The position numbers and the translations under genes were made by a program. From positions 14,996 through 76,369 of the forward strand of contig NZ_JAGYPE020000024.1 of the NCBI RefSeq assembly GCF_018343545.2: a stretch of 61,374 nt of DNA, read 5' to 3'. A model generated the notes under the pieces. The model made no database searches and had not been told where the DNA came from. It worked only from the letters and a program-made list of their open reading frames with translations. Positions within the stretch are counted from its first letter, which is position 1; the number at the start of each line of letters is the position of its first letter. Shown here one piece after another: positions 29,555 to 40,305 of the stretch. The stretch is from Neobacillus citreus. GTDB lineage: Bacteria; Bacillota; Bacilli; Bacillales; Cytobacillaceae.

Positions 29555-29580
29555 AAAAGCAAACGGTGCTTTTGTTTTAT
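29555..29580 (+). promoter_or_regulatory. Attenuator-like hairpin in the secDF leader
   Basis: AAAAGCA (29555-29561) pairs with TGCTTTT (29567-29573) around AACGG, followed by GTTTTATTT. It has the form of a weak intrinsic terminator between promoter and start codon. Regulation is inferred only. Confidence 0.45.
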
Positions 29581-29600
29581 TTAAGGAGGAACAATACATA

Positions 29601-31862
29601 ATGGTGAAACGCAGTCGAATTTTGGCCTTCCTTCTAATAGTTGTGTTATTAGGAAGTACGATGGGAGTAACAGCAAAAGGAATTTTGAACAACATTAAGC
29701 TTGGCTTGGACCTGCAAGGTGGTTTTGAGGTTTTATATGAGGTGCAGCCGGCAAAAAAAGGCCAGAAAATTGACAAAGATATCCTGGCCAGTACGGCTAA
29801 AGCGCTCGATAGGCGGATTAACGTCCTCGGGGTCAGCGAGCCAAACATTCAAATTGAAGGGACAAATCGAATCCGCGTTCAGCTTGCCGGTGTCGAAGAT
29901 CAAAATCAAGCGCGGGAAATTTTGTCTACCCAAGCAAATCTTTCCTTCCGTGATGCCAATGACCGCCTAATGATGGACGGTACTGATTTAAAAGAAGGCG
30001 GAGCGAAGCAAACTTTTGACGAAAATGGTAAACCAAGTGTTTCGTTAACGTTAAAAAGCGCTGATAAGTTCAAAACAGTGACGCAGCAAATTGTCAATTC
30101 GTCTCCAAATGTTTTAGTCATTTGGCTTGATTTTAACGAAGGAAAAGATTCCTTTAAAGCAGAAGCAGCAAAGCAAGACCCTAAATATTTATCTGCTCCA
30201 ACAGTAAACCAAGTCTTTAACCAGAATACTGTTTCTATCGTCGGTAACTTTACTGCTGAGGAAGCACAAACATTAGCCTCACTTTTAAATGCTGGTGCTC
30301 TACCTGTTAAACTGAAGGAAGTTTATTCTACATCTGTCGGAGCTAGTTTTGGTGAGCAGGCATTAAATGAAACAATTCTGGCCGGTATTATCGGTATCGC
30401 CATTATTTATCTTTTCATGCTTGTGTATTATCGCTTCCCTGGATTCATTGCAACAATTACATTATCTCTATATATTTATCTCGTTTTACTCATCTTTGAC
30501 TGGATGAACGGAGTGTTGACGCTGCCGGGTATTGCCGCCTTAATCCTCGGGGTGGGGATGGCTGTTGACGCCAACATCATCACCTATGAGAGGATACGGG
30601 AAGAAATTAAGGTTGGTAAATCCATTAAATCCGCGTTCCAAGCAGGAAGTAAGAATTCCTTTTCATCGATTCTTGATGCCAACCTGACAACGATTTTGGC
30701 CGCCGGCGTGCTGTTCTTCTATGGTACAAGCTCGGTTAAAGGCTTTGCTACGATGTTATTGGTGAGTATCCTGCTAAGCTTTGTGACAGCCGTTTTCGCG
30801 TCCCGTTTATTCTTAGGATTCTGGGTAAACAGCGGTTTCTTGAATAAAAAGCCGGGCTGGTTTGCTGTTAAGAAGTCTGCGATTAAGGATATTGCCGAAA
30901 ACTTTGATACATTAGATTTGCCAACACGATTTGATAAGCTGGATTTTGTTAAAGGCAGAAGGGTGTTCTTCATTATTTCCGGAGTCTTGCTAGCCGCCGG
31001 TTTAGTGCTGCTGCTGGTGTTCCGTTTGAATTTGTCCATTGATTTTTCAAAGGGAACCAGGATTGAAGTCCTATCTAATAACCCTTTAACAACCCAAACA
31101 GTCGAAACGGCATTAAATAAGCATCATATTACACCGGATGATGTTGTGATTTCCGGTGATAAAAAGGAAATTGCCTCCGCTCGTACTAAGGATGTTTTAT
31201 CCAAAGATGAAATTGCTAAGTTAAAATCAGACTTCAAGCAAAAATTCGGGTCAGAGCCAAACGTCAGCACCGTTTCGCCGACTGTTGGTAAAGAACTGGC
31301 GAAAAATGCGTTTATTTCCTTGATTATCGCATCGATTGGGATTATTCTTTACGTTACGATTCGCTTTGAATGGGCGATGGCAATCTCCGCCATTGTTTCC
31401 TTATTGCATGATGCCTTCTTCATGGTTGCCTTCTTCAGTATTACAAGGCTGGAGGTTGACTTAACGTTCATCGCAGCCGTGTTAACGATTGTCGGATATT
31501 CCATTAACGATACAATCGTTACGTTCGACCGGATGCGTGAAAACATGCATAAGAAGAAGCGTCTTAAAACGAATGCAGATATTGCTGAAGTATTGAATAT
31601 AAGTATCAGACAGACATTGACGCGCTCTGTTAATACAGTCTTTACCGTATTGGTAACGGTTGTTGCGATGATTATCTTCGGCAGTCCGTCAATCCAGAAC
31701 TTCTCGATCGCCTTGTTTGTCGGCTTACTCACTGGTGTATATTCATCCATTTGTATCGCCGGTCCATTATGGTACGTCTTTAAGACACGTGAGCTTAAAA
31801 AGAAGGGCGTCATTAAAACCGTTAAAGAAAAGAGAAAATACTCAGATCAGCCGCAAGTATAA
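29601..31862 (+). CDS. secDF: Fused protein translocase subunit SecDF
   Basis: Proton-driven accessory of the Sec translocon, with SecD and SecF in one chain as in Bacillus. The SecD half (about 1-430) contains GLDLQGGFEVLYEV and LGVGMAVDANIITYERIREE. The SecF half (about 440-740) contains LDFVKGRRVFFIISG and VGYSINDTIVTFDRMRE. About twelve membrane segments. 753 residues, slightly longer than B. subtilis. AAGGAGGAAC precedes the ATG. Confidence 0.96.
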   Translation: MVKRSRILAFLLIVVLLGSTMGVTAKGILNNIKLGLDLQGGFEVLYEVQPAKKGQKIDKDILASTAKALDRRINVLGVSEPNIQIEGTNRIRVQLAGVEDQNQAREILSTQANLSFRDANDRLMMDGTDLKEGGAKQTFDENGKPSVSLTLKSADKFKTVTQQIVNSSPNVLVIWLDFNEGKDSFKAEAAKQDPKYLSAPTVNQVFNQNTVSIVGNFTAEEAQTLASLLNAGALPVKLKEVYSTSVGASFGEQALNETILAGIIGIAIIYLFMLVYYRFPGFIATITLSLYIYLVLLIFDWMNGVLTLPGIAALILGVGMAVDANIITYERIREEIKVGKSIKSAFQAGSKNSFSSILDANLTTILAAGVLFFYGTSSVKGFATMLLVSILLSFVTAVFASRLFLGFWVNSGFLNKKPGWFAVKKSAIKDIAENFDTLDLPTRFDKLDFVKGRRVFFIISGVLLAAGLVLLLVFRLNLSIDFSKGTRIEVLSNNPLTTQTVETALNKHHITPDDVVISGDKKEIASARTKDVLSKDEIAKLKSDFKQKFGSEPNVSTVSPTVGKELAKNAFISLIIASIGIILYVTIRFEWAMAISAIVSLLHDAFFMVAFFSITRLEVDLTFIAAVLTIVGYSINDTIVTFDRMRENMHKKKRLKTNADIAEVLNISIRQTLTRSVNTVFTVLVTVVAMIIFGSPSIQNFSIALFVGLLTGVYSSICIAGPLWYVFKTRELKKKGVIKTVKEKRKYSDQPQV

Positions 31863-31868
31863 TAAAAA

Positions 31869-31902
31869 ATAAAACCGCAGCCCATGCTGCGGTTTTATTT
31901 TG
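31869..31902 (+). terminator. Terminator after secDF
   Basis: AAAACCGCAG (31871-31880) pairs with CTGCGGTTTT (31887-31896), followed by ATTTT. Confidence 0.93.
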
Positions 31903-31918
31903 GCTAATATATCCATCA

Positions 31919-31947
31919 TTGAAAGGGACCTCATGCTCCTGTATAAT
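31919..31947 (+). promoter_or_regulatory. Sigma-A promoter for recJ
   Basis: TTGAAA (31919-31924), 17-bp spacer, TATAAT (31942-31947), 29 bp before the recJ start. Confidence 0.82.
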
Positions 31948-31975
31948 AAGAAGGTCTAAAGGGGTGAACTTCTAC

Positions 31976-34339
31976 ATGTTAAAGTCTAAAACGAGATGGA
32001 TTGTTCGTGAATCAGATCCGTCCCTTGTGAAAAAACTGGAAAACGAGTTGAAAATTACACCTCTAGTGGCTTCGCTGCTTGTCAACCGTGGATTAGATAC
32101 CGTTGATTCTGCACGGTATTTTTTATTTGGAAAAGGTGACTTCCACGACCCCTATTTGTTAAAAGGGATGGATATTGCCGTTAAAAGAATTAGTGAAGCA
32201 ATCAAACGGAAGGAACCGATTCTTATATTTGGCGATTATGATGCGGATGGTGTCAGTAGTACATCCGTGTTAATGATTACACTCAGAGATCTAGGGGCAG
32301 ACGTCCAATTCTATATTCCAAACCGTTTTACAGAAGGCTATGGCCCTAATGAGCCTGCATTTCGCCATGCGGCGGAAGCAGGAATAAAATTGATTATTAC
32401 CGTAGATACCGGAATTGCCGCTATTCATGAAGCGGCGGTGGCAAAGGAATTGGGTGTGGATTTAATCATTACGGACCACCATGAACCAGGGCCTGTTTTG
32501 CCGGAAGCTTTGGCGATTATTCATCCAAAGCTGCCTGACAGCATTTACCCGTTTCGCGAACTTGCTGGTGTGGGGGTTGCCTTTAAATTAGCCCATGCTT
32601 TATATGGAAAAGTGCCTGAGCATTTGTTTGAAATTGCGGTGATTGGTACAATCGCCGATTTAGTCTCTTTAAAAGACGAAAACCGGCTGATTGCCAAAAA
32701 GGGCCTTGAAAAATTGAAGGTTACTGAGAACATTGGTTTGAAGGCCATTTTTAAAATCGCTGGTGTTGATTTGCAATCAATAAATGAAGAAACCATTGGT
32801 TTTACACTCGCCCCTCGTATCAATGCCGTAGGCAGGCTAGAGGATGCGGATTTGGCAGTCCGTCTCCTCCTTACCGATGACCCTATGGAGGCAGAGGAAT
32901 TAGCGGCTGAGATGGATGCCCTCAATAAAACGCGGCAATCTATCGTTAACACAATAACGGAAGAGGCAATTGCGGAAGTTGAAAAGAATTTCCCGATTGA
33001 GGCGGGTAAGGTTCTGGTGATTGGGAAGGAAGGCTGGAATGCCGGTGTCATTGGTATCGTCTCCTCGAGACTGGTTGAAAAATATTACCGCCCGACGATC
33101 GTGCTAAGTTTTGACCATGAAAAAGGGCTGGCAAAGGGCTCGGCACGAAGTATTCCCGGTTTCGATCTTTTTCATAATTTATCAACTTGCAGGGAAATCC
33201 TGCCGCATTTTGGCGGACATCCAATGGCTGCAGGAATGACCCTGAAAATTGATGACGTACCAATCCTAAGGGCGCGCTTAAATAAGTTAGCCGATGACCT
33301 CCTAACGGATGAGGATTTTATTCCGGTAACCTTTCTTGATGAAGAGGTTCATCTAGAGGATATTCATTTAACCTCCTTGGAAGAAATGAACCTGCTGTCA
33401 CCATTTGGAATGGATAACTCCAAACCAAAGGTGTTAATCAATCAGGTGGATGTTGCCAGTATTAGAAAAATCGGCAGCGAGCAAAATCATCTGAAACTAT
33501 CGCTTAGTGAAAATGACGCCAATCTTGATGGAGTAGGCTTCGGTTTGGGTTCCATTGTTGATGAGATTTCTCCATCGGCTAAAATTTCGTTAATTGGTGA
33601 ATTATCGATTAATGAATGGAACAATATACGTAAACCGCAAATCATGGTACAGGACATTGCTGTAGAGTCGTGGCAGTTGTTTGATTTTCGCGGCCAAAAG
33701 CGGCTGAATAGCATTGCTGCTACGGTGCCGGCAGAAAATAGGAAGATTATCTTTTTTAATCAATCCCATCTTGAAAAACTTGCTCCAAACCTTCATCAGG
33801 AAAGCATTATAATCCGGGACACAATGGAAGCGAGTGCATTTAATGGCTATGAAGGTAACATTATACTAGCAGATTTTCCATCTTCAAAAGAGCTTTTAAC
33901 GGAATTGTTAAAGGGGAATAAGCCTGGTAGGATTTACGCTTATTTTTATAAAGAATCCAGCGATTTTTTCAGCACTTTACCGACAAGAGAACATTTTAAA
34001 TGGTATTATGCTTTTCTTTTGAAAAATGGACCTATTGATTTGAAAAGGTATGGCGACGATATCGCCAAGCGCCGCGGCTGGTCAAAGGAAACGATTAATT
34101 TTATGTCAAAGGTGTTTTATGAATTGGATTTTGTTACAATAAATAATGGTTTTATTACTTTAAATCGGTCAGCGCAAAAGCGCGATTTAACTTATTCGCC
34201 AACCTATCAATTGAAAAAGAACCAATATGATCTTGAAAGGGAATTATTGTTTTCATCCTATCAAGAATTAAAAGGCTGGTTTGATGGGATTATTGGTGAG
34301 TCAGTTGTAATTGAGGAGGCAGTAAAGGAATGGATTTAA
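31976..34339 (+). CDS. recJ: Single-strand-specific 5'-3' exonuclease RecJ
   Basis: DHH-family exonuclease for recombination and repair. Metal motifs are [22 protein letters not shown] and [10 protein letters not shown]. The DHHA1 domain carries [12 protein letters not shown] and [10 protein letters not shown], and an OB fold and Bacillus-type C-terminal extension follow. 787 residues. ATG 31976 follows AAAGGGGTG. No yrvC/yrvD potassium-uptake genes lie between secDF and recJ, unlike B. subtilis. Confidence 0.95.
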   Translation: MLKSKTRWIVRESDPSLVKKLENELKITPLVASLLVNRGLDTVDSARYFLFGKGDFHDPYLLKGMDIAVKRISEAIKRKEPILIFGDYDADGVSSTSVLMITLRDLGADVQFYIPNRFTEGYGPNEPAFRHAAEAGIKLIITVDTGIAAIHEAAVAKELGVDLIITDHHEPGPVLPEALAIIHPKLPDSIYPFRELAGVGVAFKLAHALYGKVPEHLFEIAVIGTIADLVSLKDENRLIAKKGLEKLKVTENIGLKAIFKIAGVDLQSINEETIGFTLAPRINAVGRLEDADLAVRLLLTDDPMEAEELAAEMDALNKTRQSIVNTITEEAIAEVEKNFPIEAGKVLVIGKEGWNAGVIGIVSSRLVEKYYRPTIVLSFDHEKGLAKGSARSIPGFDLFHNLSTCREILPHFGGHPMAAGMTLKIDDVPILRARLNKLADDLLTDEDFIPVTFLDEEVHLEDIHLTSLEEMNLLSPFGMDNSKPKVLINQVDVASIRKIGSEQNHLKLSLSENDANLDGVGFGLGSIVDEISPSAKISLIGELSINEWNNIRKPQIMVQDIAVESWQLFDFRGQKRLNSIAATVPAENRKIIFFNQSHLEKLAPNLHQESIIIRDTMEASAFNGYEGNIILADFPSSKELLTELLKGNKPGRIYAYFYKESSDFFSTLPTREHFKWYYAFLLKNGPIDLKRYGDDIAKRRGWSKETINFMSKVFYELDFVTINNGFITLNRSAQKRDLTYSPTYQLKKNQYDLERELLFSSYQELKGWFDGIIGESVVIEEAVKEWI

Positions 34340-34842
34340 CAAAGTTTGTGGCAATTGTACCGGATTACCCAAAACAAGGTATTGTTTTTAAAGATATTAC
34401 TCCTTTAATGGGGGATGGCGAAGCCTATAAATATGCGACGGACCAAATCGTCGCCTATGCCAAGGATAAGGACATCGATATTATAGTTGGACCTGAAGCG
34501 CGCGGCTTCATTATAGGCTGCCCGGTTGCGTATTCTCTTGGAGTGGGCTTTGCTCCAGTTCGTAAAGAAGGAAAGCTTCCTCGCGAAACAGTTAAAGTCA
34601 GTTATGGACTGGAATATGGGACAGATGTATTAACCATTCATAAAGATGCGATAAAACCTGGCCAGCGTGTCTTGATTACGGACGATTTGCTGGCAACAGG
34701 CGGAACGATTGATGCAACGATTAAGCTGGTTGAGCAGCTTGGCGGTGTAGTGGCTGGAATCGCCTTTATCATCGAATTGACTTACCTAAACGGCAGAAGC
34801 AAGCTTGATGATTATGATATACTAACATTAATGCAGTATTAA
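34330..34842 (+). CDS. apt: Adenine phosphoribosyltransferase
   Basis: Purine salvage enzyme making AMP from adenine and PRPP. The PRPP motif [16 protein letters not shown] and the N-terminal [20 protein letters not shown] are diagnostic. 170 residues. It overlaps recJ by 10 bp, with GAGGAGGCAGTAAAGG as its ribosome-binding region inside recJ. Confidence 0.97.
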   Translation: MDLTKFVAIVPDYPKQGIVFKDITPLMGDGEAYKYATDQIVAYAKDKDIDIIVGPEARGFIIGCPVAYSLGVGFAPVRKEGKLPRETVKVSYGLEYGTDVLTIHKDAIKPGQRVLITDDLLATGGTIDATIKLVEQLGGVVAGIAFIIELTYLNGRSKLDDYDILTLMQY

Positions 34843-34849
34843 CGTTTCA

Positions 34850-34884
34850 TGAGGGCACTCGAAAGCATGAGTGCTCTCTTTATA
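34850..34884 (+). terminator. Terminator after apt
   Basis: GAGGGCACTC (34851-34860) pairs with GAGTGCTCTC (34869-34878) with one G-T pair, then TTTAT. The 215 bp up to relA are AT-rich and I see no gene or convincing promoter there. Confidence 0.75.
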
Positions 34885-35099
34885 TAATGAAAAAAAGATT
34901 AAACTCTTTACATCTTGGTTATTTTTTTCGATAATAGTAACAATCATTCTAATTTAGGAACAATTTTTCCTAGATTGAATTTATATAAAAATACAAATTC
35001 CGTTTTTTGGCATATAGAGAAACAACAAGCTCATCAAATTCTATAAAAAGAATGCTGATTGGCTCATAAAACGAGATGGAAAATAAAAAAGGTGATTTC

Positions 35100-37295
35100 A
35101 TGGCGAATGATCAAGTGTTAACATCCGACCAAGTCATCGACAAGACAAGAAAATATTTAAACGAAGAGCATGTGGAATTAGTCAAGAAGGCATATGATTT
35201 TGCTAAGCATGCTCATCGTGATCAATATCGTAAATCAGGTGAGCCATATATTATCCATCCAATTCAGGTCGCCGGCATTTTGGCTGATTTGGAAATGGAT
35301 CCATCAACGGTGGCGGCAGGTTTTCTTCACGACGTCGTTGAGGATACGAATGTTTCCTTGAAGGATATTGAATATACTTTTAATGCCGAAGTGGCTATGC
35401 TTGTCGATGGGGTTACGAAACTGGGGAAAATTAAATATAAATCTCATGAGGAACAGCAGGCGGAGAACCATCGGAAAATGTTCGTGGCCATGGCACAGGA
35501 CATCAGGGTTATCCTTATTAAGCTTGCCGACCGTTTGCATAATATGCGGACGTTAAAGCATCTTCCGTTGGAAAAGCAGCGTCGGATTGCCAATGAGACA
35601 CTTGAAATATTTGCCCCTTTAGCCCATCGTCTTGGTATTTCAACAATTAAGTGGGAGCTTGAGGATACTGCATTACGATATTTAAATCCGCAGCAATATT
35701 ACCGGATCGTTAACTTAATGAAGAAGAAGCGGGCGGAGCGGGAGCAATATCTTGACGATGTTATTGACGAAGTGAAGGCGCGCCTTTCTGATGTCTCCAT
35801 TAAAGCGGATCTTTCTGGACGTCCCAAGCATATCTACAGTATTTATCGGAAAATGGCCTTGCAGAATAAGCAATTCAGTGAAATTTATGATTTGCTCGCT
35901 GTTCGTATTGTCGTCAATAGCATAAAGGATTGCTACGCCGTTTTAGGGATTATTCATACATGCTGGAAGCCGATGCCGGGGCGTTTCAAGGATTATATTG
36001 CGATGCCAAAGCCGAATATGTATCAGTCCCTTCATACCACGGTTATCGGTCCAAAAGGCGATCCGCTTGAGGTGCAGATTCGTACGTCTGAAATGCACCG
36101 CATCGCCGAGTTCGGGGTTGCCGCCCACTGGGCCTATAAAGAGGGAAAATCCCTCAGCGATAGTTCTTCCTTTGAACAAAAGCTAACCTGGTTTAGAGAA
36201 ATTCTTGAGTTCCAGAACGATACAGCTAATGCTGAAGAGTTTATGGAATCATTAAAAATTGATCTCTTCTCGGATATGGTGTTCGTTTTTACACCGAAGG
36301 GCGATGTAATTGAATTGCCGTCCGGTTCTGTTCCGATTGACTTCGCTTACCGGATCCACTCAGAAATCGGCAATAAGACGATTGGAGCCAAAGTGAACGG
36401 CAAAATGGTTACGCTTGATTACAGGCTGAAAACGGGCGACATCATTGAAATTCTAACCTCCAAGCATTCCTATGGACCGAGTCAGGACTGGTTAAAGCTG
36501 GCGCAAACATCTCAGGCGAAAAATAAGATTCGCGCTTTCTTTAAGAAGCAGCGCCGCGATGAAAATGTCGTCAAGGGTAAAGAGCTGGTTGAAAAGGAAA
36601 TCCGGAATTTGGAGTTTGATATTAAAGAAATTTTAACACCAGACAATCTTAAAAAAGTAGCCGAAAAATTTAATTTTACCAATGAAGAGGATATGTATGC
36701 GGCTGTCGGCTATAATGGGGTAACTGCCCTTCAGGTGGCCAACCGCTTAACGGAAAAATGGCGCAAAAAACGAGATCAGGAGCAGTCAGCAAGCCTTGCC
36801 AATGCGATTACTGATTTAAAGGCGTTCCCGCAGTCTAAAAAGCGCGAATCCGGAGTCCGTGTCCAAGGTATTGATAATCTGCTAATCCGCCTGTCCAGGT
36901 GCTGTAATCCTGTTCCAGGGGACGAAATTGTCGGCTATATTACGAAAGGGCGCGGCGTTTCCGTTCACCGTTCGGATTGTACGAATATTGACACCGGTGA
37001 TGCCCAGTCGAGACTTATTCAGGTAGAATGGGAATCGGCCTTAAATGACCGGAAAGAATACAATGTTGATATCGAAATCAGCGGCTATGACCGGAGAGGG
37101 CTGTTAAATGAGGTTCTGCAGGCTGTGAACGAGACGAAAACAAATATCTCCGCCGTATCCGGTAAAACGGACCGCAATAAGATGGCGATGATTAACATGT
37201 CCATTGCAATTCATAATGTTGCTCATTTACAAAAGGTCGTTGAGCGAATTAAACAGATTTCCGATATTTACTCGGTTCGCCGGATGATGAATTAA
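35100..37295 (+). CDS. relA: Bifunctional (p)ppGpp synthetase/hydrolase Rel
   Basis: Ribosome-associated stringent-response enzyme. The HD hydrolase domain has HDVVEDT and the RXKD-type synthetase element reads [13 protein letters not shown], which marks a bifunctional Rel rather than a synthetase-only Rel[12 protein letters not shown], then TGS (about 390-450), zinc-finger ([18 protein letters not shown]) and ACT domains follow. 731 residues. ATG 35100 is preceded by AAAAAAGGTGATTTC. Confidence 0.96.
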   Translation: MANDQVLTSDQVIDKTRKYLNEEHVELVKKAYDFAKHAHRDQYRKSGEPYIIHPIQVAGILADLEMDPSTVAAGFLHDVVEDTNVSLKDIEYTFNAEVAMLVDGVTKLGKIKYKSHEEQQAENHRKMFVAMAQDIRVILIKLADRLHNMRTLKHLPLEKQRRIANETLEIFAPLAHRLGISTIKWELEDTALRYLNPQQYYRIVNLMKKKRAEREQYLDDVIDEVKARLSDVSIKADLSGRPKHIYSIYRKMALQNKQFSEIYDLLAVRIVVNSIKDCYAVLGIIHTCWKPMPGRFKDYIAMPKPNMYQSLHTTVIGPKGDPLEVQIRTSEMHRIAEFGVAAHWAYKEGKSLSDSSSFEQKLTWFREILEFQNDTANAEEFMESLKIDLFSDMVFVFTPKGDVIELPSGSVPIDFAYRIHSEIGNKTIGAKVNGKMVTLDYRLKTGDIIEILTSKHSYGPSQDWLKLAQTSQAKNKIRAFFKKQRRDENVVKGKELVEKEIRNLEFDIKEILTPDNLKKVAEKFNFTNEEDMYAAVGYNGVTALQVANRLTEKWRKKRDQEQSASLANAITDLKAFPQSKKRESGVRVQGIDNLLIRLSRCCNPVPGDEIVGYITKGRGVSVHRSDCTNIDTGDAQSRLIQVEWESALNDRKEYNVDIEISGYDRRGLLNEVLQAVNETKTNISAVSGKTDRNKMAMINMSIAIHNVAHLQKVVERIKQISDIYSVRRMMN

Positions 37296-37308
37296 AGGAG
37301 TTTTTGTG

Positions 37309-37749
37309 ATGCGAATAGTAGTTCAACGTAGCAAGGCGGCCAAAGTAACGGTGGGTGGCGAGGTGATTGGGCAGATTGAGAAAGGTCTTGTCCTGCTGGT
37401 TGGAGTCACCCATGACGATAAGATAGAGGATGCTGCTTATCTTGCAGATAAAATCGTCAATTTAAGAATTTTTGAGGATGCGAACGAAAAAATGAACATG
37501 TCCTTGCTGGATGTTGGCGGGGAGATTTTGTCCGTTTCGCAATTTACCCTTTACGGGGATTGCAGCAACGGAAGACGGCCAAGCTTCATCAAAGCGGCGA
37601 GACCCGAATATGCGGTGGAAATTTATGAAACCTTCAATCGCTTATTACGTGAAAAAGGAGTCCATGTCGAAACCGGTCAATTCGGGGCTATGATGGATGT
37701 GCAGTTAACTAACGATGGCCCGGTAACATTAATTGTCGAAAGTAAATAA
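37309..37749 (+). CDS. dtd: D-aminoacyl-tRNA deacylase
   Basis: Removes D-amino acids and mischarged glycine from tRNA. The cross-dimer active-site motifs SQFTLYGD and NDGPVTL are intact. 146 residues. ATG 37309 after AAAGGAGTTTTTGTG. It usually accompanies relA in Bacilli. Confidence 0.96.
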   Translation: MRIVVQRSKAAKVTVGGEVIGQIEKGLVLLVGVTHDDKIEDAAYLADKIVNLRIFEDANEKMNMSLLDVGGEILSVSQFTLYGDCSNGRRPSFIKAARPEYAVEIYETFNRLLREKGVHVETGQFGAMMDVQLTNDGPVTLIVESK

Positions 37750-37765
37750 CTGCTTTAATGCGTTA

Positions 37766-37796
37766 AAAAGAGACTGACCTGGTCAGTCTCTTTTAA
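37766..37796. terminator. Bidirectional terminator between dtd and the amidase
   Basis: AAAAGAGACTGACC (37766-37779) is followed by its perfect complement GGTCAGTCTCTTTT (37781-37794). T runs appear on both strands, and the hairpin overlaps the stop codon of the convergent amidase gene. Confidence 0.92.
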
Positions 37797-39580
37797 TTTG
37801 CCTTGAAATATCTTGCAAGTCCCTCGTATAAGCCTGATGCGGCATTTTCTTGGTAAGTGCTGGAGTTCAAAGTCATTTCTTCTTCCGGGTTGCTTAAATA
37901 ACCTAACTCCATAAGTACAGCTTTTTGATTATTTTCCCGAATGACATGATAATCGCCAATGCGAACTCCGCGATTTCTCAGTTTAGCTTGTCCTACCGCA
38001 GCGTTGTATAGGGTGTCAGCCAGATTTCTTTGATAGACGTGATAATAATAGCCTGTCATTCCGCGCACACTTCGATCTAAGTCACTGTCATAATGGAGAC
38101 TGACGAACGCATCCGCATTATATGAATGGGCCATTCCAACCCGAGACTGCAAGGAAATAAAGGAATCATTGTTTCTTGTAAGATAGACATTTGCTCCGGC
38201 TGCCTTCAATTTATCATATAAAAGACGGGCAGTCCGAAGTGTCAAATCCTTTTCTAATGTCCCGTTCGCTCCCGTTGTTCCATTGTCGCCGCCGCCGTGA
38301 CCTGGGTCAAGGACAATCGTTTTATTTTTCAAATAGCCTTCTGCTCCTGCTTTCTCAATCTGCGGTGCAGAGCCGTTAGACGAGACGACCCAGCCGGCTA
38401 CATAAGCAGTACTTCCATCTTTCAGTTTAATTTCATACCAATCATTCTGCACGCTGTTGACAGAAAAAGTTTCTCCTTCATTTGCCCGTACCACTACATC
38501 TGATTGTACGCTAGGCGATTTACGGATGTTAGTTCCATTTTGCAGAATGGTGATGGCACTTTCCTTTACAGTTTGTCCAGCATCCGAAGAGGTCTTTGTA
38601 CCGCTCTTATCCAGATAAAACCCGGATACCCAGCCGAAGCTGCCGGATTTTAAGTCTATTTTTGCCCAGTTATTGTTCTCTTCAACGATGGTAAAGCGCT
38701 GTCCTCTTGTTACAGTTCCAATCACTGAGGAATTTAAAGTAGCCTCGGAGCGAACACTTAAACTATCGGCGGTAACAAAACCGGACATTCCGGTTGTTTG
38801 CTTGCTTTTCACTGTATCTTTTGAGTCCTCCGAATCAAGGTTAATAAATTCAGCGCTGACCCAGCCCTTCACATTTAAATAGCTAACCTGTACCCATTTA
38901 TTTTGCTGGGATAAAATCGCCACACTTGTCCCTTTTGTCAGTTTCCCGATAACCGGACTTGCTGCATCTGGTGACTGCCTTACATTTAACGTGTCGCCAA
39001 TTACATTGCCCGTATCGGCACCGGCACGTGTACTTGTTTTACTACCCGCATTAGTAGTTGACCCATTTTCCTGCTGACCCGCTGTTTTTAAATCAATAAA
39101 TTCCTTCGCAACCCAGCCCTCCCCGAACATTGAGGAGATTTTGTACCAATTTTCATTTTGGTCAATTACCTTAACTGCTTGACCTTCAGTTAAAGAACCA
39201 ATGACGCGGAAGCTTGTCCCTGGGCCGGTTCGGATTCTTAATTGACTGGAATTGGCAGTTGCAGCAGATTGACCGGAAGAGGAGACGGCCTTGGCTGTTT
39301 GTTCATTATCCTTTGTTACGAGCCAATTGACTACCCAGCCTGTTTTGGCAAAGGAAACTTGAATTTGTATCCATTCTCCTTGTTCTTTTACGATTGGAAA
39401 TGTTTCGCCGCGGTTCACTTGCTTCAATAATGGATAGCTTAAACCGGGTCCGGTGCGAACATTAAGCGAATCCACGGCAATCGATACGCTGCCGCTTGCG
39501 GCGCTGCTTTTTCCTTCAGGCAGGAAGGCCCCCAAAAAAAGAATGATAGATAATAATAGCAGACTAAACTTTTTGTGCAT
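37793..39580 (-). CDS. yrvJ: SH3b-repeat N-acetylmuramoyl-L-alanine amidase (YrvJ-like)
   Basis: Exported cell-wall hydrolase. A signal peptide opens the protein (MHKKFSLLLLSIILFLGAF). Five bacterial SH3 domains follow (each beginning like DSLNVRTGPG and ending in GWV). The C-terminal Amidase_3 domain has zinc residues in VLDPGHGGGDNG, LEKDLTL and FVSLHYDSD and the catalytic Glu in VLMELGYLSN. I start at the Met seven codons into the longest frame, preceded by AGGAGG. 595 residues; extra SH3 domains make it longer than the B. subtilis protein as I recall it. Confidence 0.9.
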   Translation of the reverse strand: MHKKFSLLLLSIILFLGAFLPEGKSSAASGSVSIAVDSLNVRTGPGLSYPLLKQVNRGETFPIVKEQGEWIQIQVSFAKTGWVVNWLVTKDNEQTAKAVSSSGQSAATANSSQLRIRTGPGTSFRVIGSLTEGQAVKVIDQNENWYKISSMFGEGWVAKEFIDLKTAGQQENGSTTNAGSKTSTRAGADTGNVIGDTLNVRQSPDAASPVIGKLTKGTSVAILSQQNKWVQVSYLNVKGWVSAEFINLDSEDSKDTVKSKQTTGMSGFVTADSLSVRSEATLNSSVIGTVTRGQRFTIVEENNNWAKIDLKSGSFGWVSGFYLDKSGTKTSSDAGQTVKESAITILQNGTNIRKSPSVQSDVVVRANEGETFSVNSVQNDWYEIKLKDGSTAYVAGWVVSSNGSAPQIEKAGAEGYLKNKTIVLDPGHGGGDNGTTGANGTLEKDLTLRTARLLYDKLKAAGANVYLTRNNDSFISLQSRVGMAHSYNADAFVSLHYDSDLDRSVRGMTGYYYHVYQRNLADTLYNAAVGQAKLRNRGVRIGDYHVIRENNQKAVLMELGYLSNPEEEMTLNSSTYQENAASGLYEGLARYFKAN

Positions 39581-39744
39581 ATCTTCCTCCTTTACCATTT
39601 TATTTTAACGTAAAATATACTGAAAATCATTCCTTAAATGGTCATTTTTGGACAAGCTTTATTAAAAAATAAAAAGTGATGAAATTTTTTCTCCCGAGAT
39701 GGAAAGAATAAACACAAAAGGAAGTTTAACAGGGGGGATTTGCG

Positions 39745-39921
39745 ATGCGGTCAAGTGACAAGGGAATGAACATTCAATCGATGAATGGCCGGCTGTTCGG
39801 TATGGATTTCCATGATTTTATTGAAAAAGAACAGCATTCTGGTTCCTATGAGCTTGCATCTGAATTTGGATTAACAATGAGGGATGTTAGAAAGCTAAAA
39901 AAACGTTTGGAGCGATCTTAA
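39745..39921 (+). CDS. 58-residue hypothetical protein upstream of hisS
   Basis: ATG 39745 follows CAGGGGGGATTTGCG, an excellent ribosome-binding site. The product begins MRSSDKGMNIQSMNGRLFGM and ends in a likely helix-turn-helix-like segment (SYELASEFGLTMRDVRKLKK). This resembles the DNA-binding part of sigma-70-like or small regulatory proteins. A small gene (yrzK) lies here in B. subtilis; identity with it is from memory only. It is monocistronic, with the hisS promoter just after it. Confidence 0.75.
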   Translation: MRSSDKGMNIQSMNGRLFGMDFHDFIEKEQHSGSYELASEFGLTMRDVRKLKKRLERS

Positions 39922-39928
39922 AACTTGC

Positions 39929-39958
39929 TTGACAAAAGTTGCTGTTGCTCCGTATTAT
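39929..39958 (+). promoter_or_regulatory. Sigma-A promoter for the hisS-aspS T-box transcript
   Basis: TTGACA (39929-39934), 18-bp spacer, TATTAT (39953-39958). Confidence 0.8.
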
Positions 39959-39964
39959 TATTAA

Positions 39965-40256
39965 ATAATCTAAATATTATTTGCATAAAACCAATGATGG
40001 AGCATAGTAGTTAAGACAATCCATGAAAAGAGAGAAAATGCCCTGGGCTGAAAGCATTTTTGCATGAATCTTAACGAATGAACACTCCGGAGGTTTCTCT
40101 CTGAAAAAGGGTATTCCTCTATTAGGAGAAGAACGTGACAGGCGTTAACTGTTTGAGAGGAAGCCGCTAAACTTCAGCGCGCTTCAACTAGGGTGGCACC
40201 GCGGAATAAACTTCCGTCCCTTGTTTTTATACAAGGGATGGGAGTTTTTTATTTTG
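39965..40256 (+). promoter_or_regulatory. T-box riboswitch controlling hisS-aspS
   Basis: tRNA-sensing leader. The T-box core AGGGTGGCACCGCGG is at 40190-40204. The terminator stem is ACTTCCGTCCCTTG (40210-40223) with CAAGGGATGGGAGT (40232-40245), then T6. In stem I, GTTAAGA (40010-40016) pairs with TCTTAAC (40069-40075). AGTA (40006-40009) faces GAA (40076-40078) as the loop-E element, and GGAG (39999-40002) pairs with CTCC (40085-40088). This leaves TGAACA on the 3' side, so the specifier reads AAC (40081-40083) followed by A. A CAC (His) triplet overlaps it by one base. Core T-box is certain; the specifier is inferred. Confidence 0.93.
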
Positions 40257-40305
40257 TCTAAAAACATCCATACATAAAAAATCATTACAAAGGAGGTCTT
40301 CGACT

